This document shows, in pieces, positions 57,386 through 64,000 of a stretch of DNA of 64,000 nucleotides (its first letter is position 1; every line of letters begins with the position of its first letter). The translations under genes were made by a program, and so were the position numbers. This DNA is from Hyphodiscus hymeniophilus (taxonomy: Eukaryota; Ascomycota; Leotiomycetes; Helotiales; Hyphodiscaceae), in NCBI GenBank assembly GCA_016508695.1, contig VNKQ01000022.1:62001-126000 (forward strand), written 5' to 3'. A model generated the notes under the pieces. It searched no databases, was not told where the DNA came from, and saw only the letters and a program-made list of their open reading frames with translations.

Positions 57386-58283
57386 AGCTAGCTGCGAACG
57401 GGATTTTGATGAACATGAAAGGCTTATCATCCTGGGAATTTCTGAGACATTCGATCCATGCTGCTGTGTCCTTCGTTTGTCCTCATCAAAGACCGTTGTC
57501 TGTCACCTGATACACGAACTTTTCTTGAATTGAAGACATATATCTGAGGCAACAAAGAAGCTTTGAGGGGAGGTGACAAAGGCCCAGCAGCCAGCTATTA
57601 TCCTTGCCACCAAAGAGAAACCAGAGAGGCGATTTGCTTACTGGATCAAATATAAACAGATAACTTTGTACATCTCATCTCGAGAGCGGAGAGCATATCG
57701 CGTAGAGTGAGTGGTTGACTGCGGAGCAGCATATCTGTTGAACCTCTTTAATATACTACTACCATAATACTACACACAACTGTCTATACCTCTGTAAAGT
57801 TGTTGAAGTATGAGGAGTAGACTGCACGACACAACACAAATGTCGTGAAAGTAGTTAAAATGATACTGTGTCTGTGTCGTCTGGTTCTATGCGGTGCAGA
57901 GCAAATACAGGGGTGTGGGTTTAGTGGCACCCTCATCACATTGAACGTACTTATCACGAACTTGGAACATCAACAAAGGATGGGGGCCAATTCACTCTTT
58001 TGAGAGTCAACCGGCTTTGAGGTCCTTCGTCTCTTGGATACGACTAATCATGGAATAGGTTCAAGCTCCATCCCCGTCTTCTTGTTATGTCTTTCATCTT
58101 TTCACTTGGCAGTTCCCAACCTCCCTTTATTGTCGCATCTAGCCCTTCGACAACGTGAGCTACAGATCTGCGATCTGGAAGTTTTGCTTCGAGATAATCC
58201 CTATTATCTCTAGTATCTTAACCTCATTATCTCAATATCATACACGGCAAGATACTGATCGGCGCGGGGGAGATGAGAGTCAA
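57386..58283. promoter_or_regulatory. Intergenic region, deaminase gene to DIM-2 gene
   Basis: About 0.9 kb between two plus-strand genes, holding the 3' UTR of the first and the promoter and leader of the second. A 43-codon extension of the DIM-2 frame upstream of 58284 exists but begins at GTG, not ATG, so it is treated as leader. Confidence 0.45.
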
Positions 58284-61200
58284 ATGGGCTCCACAGAGCA
58301 GTTCTACAATGCAGCATCGACTATCCTATCCTTATCAGACTATGTAGATACGATGGACACCTCGTCAGACTCCGACAAGGATGTGAGCTTCGACATAACT
58401 CAAAGTACCGAATATCCTCAGCAGAAACCCTTGAACATCGAAACCCCGGAGAGCAGCGAGCACAACCTCCTCGATCCCGAACCCAGCACCCCAAGTTTCC
58501 TAGGTGAAGAAGGCGGGTTAGCAGGGCCACTGAACTTCCTGCAGACGTCACATGGCAGCAGAGAGCTTTCAGAATCTTCGGCACAAGGCTTCCCTCGCAG
58601 CCACGCCTTGACCATACCATTCGAATCAACACTGACATATCCAAAATCACAATACAACGGCTACGTGCCGCCCTTGCCGATCTGTAAAGAGCACATTGCC
58701 GTTCAGGAAATTCGTCAAGCCCTCCCCGAAGAAGAGAAATGCCTTGAAAAGACGAATGAATCTATCTCAGATGGGGAGGACTATCAGGAGTTCGAGTTGG
58801 AGGACTTCGCCATATATTTACCGAGAGCCTCCCAGCATCCGTACGAGCTACGGGGCCTACAAGATTTTGCTTCAAAGGTAGGCCATGCATCTATGCTTTT
58901 CGATGGCATCCTGCGTGCGGGTTCTCACCGTCGATACGTTCAAGGGGTCCCGTTTGAAATATGCTCGATTGGAAACTATGGCAAGGAACTCCACACGGTT
59001 GACGGAGAAATATGGATTAAAAGTTTGTTTAACAAGAAATCGACACTCTACTACAGACTGAAGGCGCCATCCGGGGAATATCGGCGATATCACACCGAGT
59101 TCTTGTGGCTTGCAGAATTGGCGAAGCATTTCTTCGATTACTGCGAAGCGTGTGAGGAGGAAGGAAGAGCAGTCTCTGTTCACAATTTTCGAGAAGACTT
59201 TTCACAATGGCTTCTCAATACTCATGGAGAGTCGGTCGAATTCAGACTTTGGTACGGAAAGTATCCAGGCCACGACTTCCGGCGAACAGTCTCCGCCAAT
59301 ATCCTTTTCCTTTTTAAAGAGAGTATTGGAGTCAAAGACAAGCTCCGTAAGCAACCAATCTGGCGTGAGCTGCTCGAAAAGGATTTTATTCCTGCACAGG
59401 CCATCGAGCAGTACCAGACCGTGGTCACGCCGTATGTCTACGATTGTTTCGCACACCTCCGATTTGGTCAACATTTGAAGGTTGTCGAGCCAGTGTTAAA
59501 TACGCACCACCGCCAAGCACGTCAAGGCGATTCCTTACACCTCACCGTTGCCCAACCTTCAAGTCAACCTATTGTAGAAATCCCCTCATCCATAAGCCAT
59601 CAGGTTGAGATCATGCGCTCCGCATCCCCAGCCCAGGTTATAGCGAAAGATTTGGCTGCTGAACGTTCCGAATATGAGCGGCGCAGAAGAATCGAAACTA
59701 TCCAGGTTGGTGATGTGATCTCAGTGATGAAAGATACCGAGGGGTCCAAGTGGAAAGACGAATTCAGTCGCTGGAAAGTGTCTGACCACTGCTGGTATGT
59801 ACTCGTTCAGGCTGTACATGAGCTGGAGGACAGTAACGAGCGATGTTTTGACGGGATCTGGCTTTACAAACCTTCTGACACCAGTTGTGCTAAGATGAAG
59901 TATCCATATTCCAACGAGCTTTTTCTTTCAGACAACTGTACTTGTAAGAGAGGGAAGACGATCGGCATAATCGAACAAGACTCTGTGATTGATGTGGCAA
60001 CTGTCATATGGTACGGCCAGCCTTCAGAATCTAGCAAGGACCTTTTTGTTCGGCAAACTTACCTCGAGAATGAGAGATTTGTTTCTCTTAAAGAATCCCA
60101 CAAGAACTGCGAACATTTCCAGGGCCAGAAAGACGCCAGAGCGTCTGAAAATGTCCCCAGATACCCTATTGGCCAGACAGTTCTGGTTTCTCAGAAAAAG
60201 TTGTCGCCGCCTCGTCGCAGATCAAAATACGCGTTGGACCCTTACGAGATAATTAGATATGAAGTCTATGATTTAAAAGAGTATGCTATACTTCGGAGGC
60301 TCTTAAGACGTCACGAGATGGAAGGACAGTCTTTATGCAAGCCAAACGAACTTGTTTACTGCCACGAGACAGCCAAAGTTGAACCAAGAAAGATTGAACG
60401 TGCTTGTCTTGTCCGCTTCTACACCGAGGCAGATCTGAAAATTGATACAATTCCAGCACCTTACAATCGTGACGGTACTGGAAATGCATTCTACATCACG
60501 TCGAAGCTTGCTAGAGATGCCGTAAACGGTGGCCTAGCTCCGTTTGGAGAGGGTCCTGTCTCTCTCATCCAAGGTTTTGATCCGTCTCAGGAAGCTGCCC
60601 GCAAGAAACTTGAAGGCTTGGATTTATATTGTGGCGGGGGCAATTTTGGTCGAGGCTTGGAGGAAGGTCAGGCGGTGCATAACAGATGGGCCGTGGACAT
60701 GGACAAGATCGCCATTCACACATATTACGCGAATTTGCGGGACCCCCAGGACACACACTTGTATTTTGGCTCTGTCAACGACCAGCTTTTCCAAGCTCTA
60801 CAGGGTAATCCGAAAAAGTCAAAACTCATTCCTCAGCCTGGCGAAGTCGACTTCATATCGGCTGGCAGCCCGTGTCAAGGATTTAGCTTGCTCAATAACA
60901 GCCGGGACGAGGAAAGGGGGCTGAAAAATCAGAGTATGGTGGCTTCTGTAGCAGCATACATTGACTTCTACCGACCTAAGTACGGCCTACTGGAAAACGT
61001 TTTAAACATGGCTCAAAAAGGAAAAGAAAGGGACCATGATGTGCTTTCCCAACTCATCTGTGCAATCGTGGGAATGGGCTATCAACTCTCAACGTTTCTC
61101 ATTGATGCTTGGAGCTATGGCTCTCCACAGAGTCGCAGTAGAATCTTCGTGGCCTTCACCGCGCCTGGCTACGAGCTGATCCCGCATCCTGAGCTATCGC

Positions 61201-63080
61201 ATTCCCATCCTCCTGGTATCGGCGAACGTGGTCTTGGACTGCAAGCGAACGGAGAAGCTTTTAGCAAGCGAAGACATGACCCAACACCGCTCAATTTTGT
61301 TACCGCAGGTGCTGCAGTCAGGGACCTACCATATCTAGGTGATGGGTCAACGCATACATGTATCCCATTTCCTGACCATGTTCTCCATAACGGAGTCTCG
61401 CAGGACCACAGACTTCGAGTTGCTGCTATTCCAACATTTCCTCGAGGCATGAACTTCTGGACGGCTTGGAATGATGGGAAGGGCGTCATGACGAAAGAAC
61501 AACGGGCATTTTTTCCTCCATCTACCACCGGGTTAGGGAAGCCAAGGCAGTGTGTTGGGAGAACTTCGAGGGCGTGGGGACGGGTCATTCCGAATCACTT
61601 ATTCAATACCATTGTTGTCACTTCTAATGCCCACGATGCTCGAATGGGAACTATCCTTCACTGGGACCAGAACCGATGTTTGACGGTGATGGAAGGAAGA
61701 CGAGCTCAGTCTTTCCCCGACGAAGAGGTGCTTGTCGGCAGCGAGAACCAGCGTATGAAGATCATTGGCAATAGTGTTGACCGATCAGTTTCACTTTCTC
61801 TCGGACTTTCTCTCAGAACAGCTTGGGAGCAGAACCCTCTGGATAGTAGCAATCGCCAAAGTACAATGGTAGTCGACGATGCGCCTGTCAGATCCACAAG
61901 ACCACTGGCTAAAGACAAGCATGGCCGCTTCTCTCGTTCCGCCAACATTGCGGGTTCCTCGGCATCATCTCCTCAAATTACTGCGGGCAACGAGCTGAAC
62001 GAGCTTGCTGCGCCCAGAGATATCGTATTGGCATCTGTCAAGTCGTATCGTGTGTTTGGCAAAGATCGCCGTGGAATTCTTGCGAACAAGAGCGATGAAG
62101 CAACCCAAAATATACATATGCAATCTACGCCAAAATACAAGTCCGACGAGAACTCAACCGGGACTCCCATTGGGGACCTGCGCGGGAAAATCGCCAGCAA
62201 GAATTATGGAGGGTCAAACAATTTACCTATACTTCCTGTACAGAAAGTCATTTCTAGCTCCCCACTATATAGGACTATTAGAGATTCATACGATTCGGAC
62301 GATGACCTTGTGGATCCGGACCTCAAAGACTCATCAAATTCATTTGCATCGCAACCCATGCTCAGTCCGAGGCCGACCAATGTCATTCGATCCATAGAGA
62401 CCCCAGAATCGACCAACAAGTCCAGCAGTCAAGCAGTAACCACAAAGCGCCCTTTTTCCGCGATCGTACTGGATATGGCTTCCCCAGAGAAAACTTTAAA
62501 AGCCATTAAGCTATCTAACACCACGTCGTCGTCATCATCAATCGACCGACAGGTCGAAGCAAAATCCTCTACGACTGGGACCAGGGACAGTAGCCTCTCA
62601 CAGCCACCGAGAAACAATCCGGTGAATGCATCTCAGTTGAGTGAGAAATTGCAGGTGGTTTTGAAACAACACGTCGCCGATGAGCCAAATCTCGGTATTG
62701 AGGAAGAATCCGATGTGACCGATTTTAACGGATTTTCGAGTAGCGAGGAGGAAGCTGATGACAACGACGAAATTAAGATGGAGATAGATCAAGGGGATCT
62801 TCCTTTTCTATCTAGTCAACCCTGCCCAATGGAACCCATTCGACTACTGTCACAAGTGAAAAAGTCCCGAATAATCAACACCTCAAATCGAGGAAATGTG
62901 AAGTCACCAACAAAGGCGAGGCACAAACCCTACTTTGTCATCGACCTGACCTCCGACGCTGAAAATGAAGTAGCCAAGACACCGCCGAGAGGTCCAACTG
63001 CAAAGTTCCCTGTTCGTCCCGCAGTCGTGACCCCACAGAGCAAGTACGCTCCCGTCGGTAAGAATCTACTCTCACCGTAG
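58284..63080 (+). CDS. dim-2: DIM-2-type cytosine-5 DNA methyltransferase
   Basis: Nuclear C5 DNA methyltransferase of the fungal DIM-2 class, which in Neurospora carries out all known DNA methylation, directed to repeats by H3K9me3 and HP1. 1598 aa from MGSTEQFYN, intronless. N-terminal 450 residues are mostly unique; BAH-like regions lie near 470-560 (IQVGDVISVMKD, WYVLVQAVHELED) and 625-730 (PIGQTVLVSQKK, YEIIRYEVYDL). The catalytic domain starts near 778: LDLYCGGGNFGRGLEEG (motif I), SAGSPCQGFSLLN (motif IV, Cys near 863), YGLLENV (VI), SYGSPQSRSRIFVAF (VIII), KIIGNSVDRSVSLSLG (X). All key residues are intact. A roughly 400-residue disordered tail follows, with a SUMO-interaction-like VIDLT near 1552. 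Longer than Neurospora DIM-2 (about 1450). The C-terminus may extend past the TAG at 63078 through a further intron. Confidence 0.93.
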   Translation: MGSTEQFYNAASTILSLSDYVDTMDTSSDSDKDVSFDITQSTEYPQQKPLNIETPESSEHNLLDPEPSTPSFLGEEGGLAGPLNFLQTSHGSRELSESSAQGFPRSHALTIPFESTLTYPKSQYNGYVPPLPICKEHIAVQEIRQALPEEEKCLEKTNESISDGEDYQEFELEDFAIYLPRASQHPYELRGLQDFASKVGHASMLFDGILRAGSHRRYVQGVPFEICSIGNYGKELHTVDGEIWIKSLFNKKSTLYYRLKAPSGEYRRYHTEFLWLAELAKHFFDYCEACEEEGRAVSVHNFREDFSQWLLNTHGESVEFRLWYGKYPGHDFRRTVSANILFLFKESIGVKDKLRKQPIWRELLEKDFIPAQAIEQYQTVVTPYVYDCFAHLRFGQHLKVVEPVLNTHHRQARQGDSLHLTVAQPSSQPIVEIPSSISHQVEIMRSASPAQVIAKDLAAERSEYERRRRIETIQVGDVISVMKDTEGSKWKDEFSRWKVSDHCWYVLVQAVHELEDSNERCFDGIWLYKPSDTSCAKMKYPYSNELFLSDNCTCKRGKTIGIIEQDSVIDVATVIWYGQPSESSKDLFVRQTYLENERFVSLKESHKNCEHFQGQKDARASENVPRYPIGQTVLVSQKKLSPPRRRSKYALDPYEIIRYEVYDLKEYAILRRLLRRHEMEGQSLCKPNELVYCHETAKVEPRKIERACLVRFYTEADLKIDTIPAPYNRDGTGNAFYITSKLARDAVNGGLAPFGEGPVSLIQGFDPSQEAARKKLEGLDLYCGGGNFGRGLEEGQAVHNRWAVDMDKIAIHTYYANLRDPQDTHLYFGSVNDQLFQALQGNPKKSKLIPQPGEVDFISAGSPCQGFSLLNNSRDEERGLKNQSMVASVAAYIDFYRPKYGLLENVLNMAQKGKERDHDVLSQLICAIVGMGYQLSTFLIDAWSYGSPQSRSRIFVAFTAPGYELIPHPELSHSHPPGIGERGLGLQANGEAFSKRRHDPTPLNFVTAGAAVRDLPYLGDGSTHTCIPFPDHVLHNGVSQDHRLRVAAIPTFPRGMNFWTAWNDGKGVMTKEQRAFFPPSTTGLGKPRQCVGRTSRAWGRVIPNHLFNTIVVTSNAHDARMGTILHWDQNRCLTVMEGRRAQSFPDEEVLVGSENQRMKIIGNSVDRSVSLSLGLSLRTAWEQNPLDSSNRQSTMVVDDAPVRSTRPLAKDKHGRFSRSANIAGSSASSPQITAGNELNELAAPRDIVLASVKSYRVFGKDRRGILANKSDEATQNIHMQSTPKYKSDENSTGTPIGDLRGKIASKNYGGSNNLPILPVQKVISSSPLYRTIRDSYDSDDDLVDPDLKDSSNSFASQPMLSPRPTNVIRSIETPESTNKSSSQAVTTKRPFSAIVLDMASPEKTLKAIKLSNTTSSSSSIDRQVEAKSSTTGTRDSSLSQPPRNNPVNASQLSEKLQVVLKQHVADEPNLGIEEESDVTDFNGFSSSEEEADDNDEIKMEIDQGDLPFLSSQPCPMEPIRLLSQVKKSRIINTSNRGNVKSPTKARHKPYFVIDLTSDAENEVAKTPPRGPTAKFPVRPAVVTPQSKYAPVGKNLLSP

Positions 63081-64000
63081 GCGCAGACATATCGAGCCAA
63101 AAACTTGGACCAGTCAAGAAAACACAGGCCAAAGAAGTAGGTACTATGAGATTTATGGTCAGGATAGGGTCCGCATTCGGACTTGTGCCATGCATGGCAT
63201 AGCGACGGAGCATAGTGCTAGAAAGCGGGTTGCACCATAGGAAGCGTGGTGAAAGTTTCCGTGTTGCAATCGCGCGAAACGGGAGCATGTGGGGTCGAAA
63301 AGGTACCCAGGCTACATACAGTGATATCCAGATGATCCAGATCAATCTGGCACATGAAAACAAGGATAGCAGCATTTACAAATGATAATGGGTTCTCCCT
63401 ACCGCTCGTCCCGTGATTTCGGCGACACCTGTGGAAGGTCTCACCCGCCTTGGGAATGTTCGTTCCCGAGAGCTAGGTCAGGTAAGAATGTGATGGGTAA
63501 CGGTGCGTCTAGGGAGAGAGGCTGTCGATACTCGACGATCTTGTGCGACGGACGGCTGTCGAGGATACCTGCAGTTTACGTCCGCCTCAAGATGTTGATG
63601 AATGAGGAGCTTCATCTGTGTTGCGAGACATGGGACGGCAAAAGCAACTTCACATGCATATTCTAATTTCCCTATTGACAATGAGGTTTTAGGGGTTCGA
63701 AAAACATTGAAGCATTTTCTAAATACACTCTCTCGATGATTCAGCCAACTTGCTGGGTATGTATTAAATGCTTCAGGGTACGAATGAAGTCAATCGTACT
63801 TGGTGCACGTGAGCAAGCTCTTCTCTCTCTCTCAACCCCGCACTCTCTCTTATCTCGCTCCCTGCCTGCCACCGGCGCAAACCTGCACGATGCGACGCCA
63901 GGCCCGCCCCCACAAAGCTTGTCCTGCCCAACCAAGAAGCTTGGCAGGTCCCCCTCAAGTCCAGCCACTCGATAACGAGCTCGCGCTCCACTGGCCCCCT
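63081..64000. other. Right-edge region, no supported gene
   Basis: May contain a short terminal exon of the DIM-2 gene (63114-63202). The last 200 bases on the plus strand have CT-rich runs (TCTTCTCTCTCTCTC) like a promoter/leader of a gene beyond the edge. Other ORFs overlap and lack features. Confidence 0.4.

Noticed and set aside
58155..58283. N-terminal extension of DIM-2
   Set aside because: The frame begins at GTG with no ATG before 58284 and the extension is hydrophobic, unlike a DIM-2 N-terminus.

Overview
The window is nuclear DNA from a filamentous ascomycete (Pezizomycotina; Leotiomycetes/Helotiales would fit but is not proven). The grounds are many 45-95 bp introns with GT..AG ends and CTGAC/CTAAC-like branch points, typical fungal families (Zn2Cys6 and DUF3468-type regulators, CFEM protein, LipA/NB-ARC protein, DIM-2 DNA methyltransferase, fungal acyltransferase-3, NYN protein, Pml1-like FHA protein), and genes scattered on both strands without operons. 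I rebuilt most genes by joining exons by eye. Where joins are given, the summed coding length is a multiple of three unless stated otherwise.

Layout. 0-9 kb: a Zn2Cys6 regulator cut by the left edge (-), a short-chain dehydrogenase (-), divergent from a multi-intron NAD(P)-binding epimerase-like gene (+), a DUF1479 putative oxygenase (-) and a secreted phosphoesterase (-) with a cluster of CACGTG sites upstream. 9-15 kb: a 2.5 kb gene-poor stretch, a secreted protein with an internally duplicated domain (+), and a GMC oxidoreductase (-) whose upstream region holds a striking 80 bp foldback hairpin. 15-24 kb: a LipA (alpha/beta hydrolase)-NB-ARC protein with a long disordered tail (-), a decayed ORF carrying an 18 bp minisatellite, and a Pml1/SNIP1-type FHA splicing factor (-). 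24-37 kb: a coiled-coil protein (+), a beta-repeat (DUF4097-like) protein (+), a small CFEM effector-like protein (-), a DUF3468-type regulator (+), a C2H2 zinc-finger protein (-) and a large coiled-coil protein with a PP1-docking-like motif (+). 37-54 kb: an acyltransferase-3 membrane protein (+), an F-box protein (-), a NYN-domain protein (+), a 4.5 kb gene-free stretch, and a RasGAP of the Sar1/GapA type (+). 54-64 kb: a 3 x 68 bp tandem repeat, a nucleic-acid-deaminase-fold protein (+), and directly downstream on the same strand a DIM-2 cytosine-5 DNA methyltransferase (+).

The most interesting point is the last pair. A predicted zinc-dependent deaminase with a histone-H1-like basic N-terminus lies about 0.9 kb upstream of the maintenance/de novo DNA methyltransferase used in fungal repeat silencing. 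Whether the two act together (for example in RIP-like methylation plus deamination) is inference only. Several genes show small reading-frame problems at exon joins (epimerase 3' end, LipA-NB-ARC around 18.9 kb, DUF3468 gene at 30.16 kb, deaminase around 57.0 kb). I report these rather than force a model.
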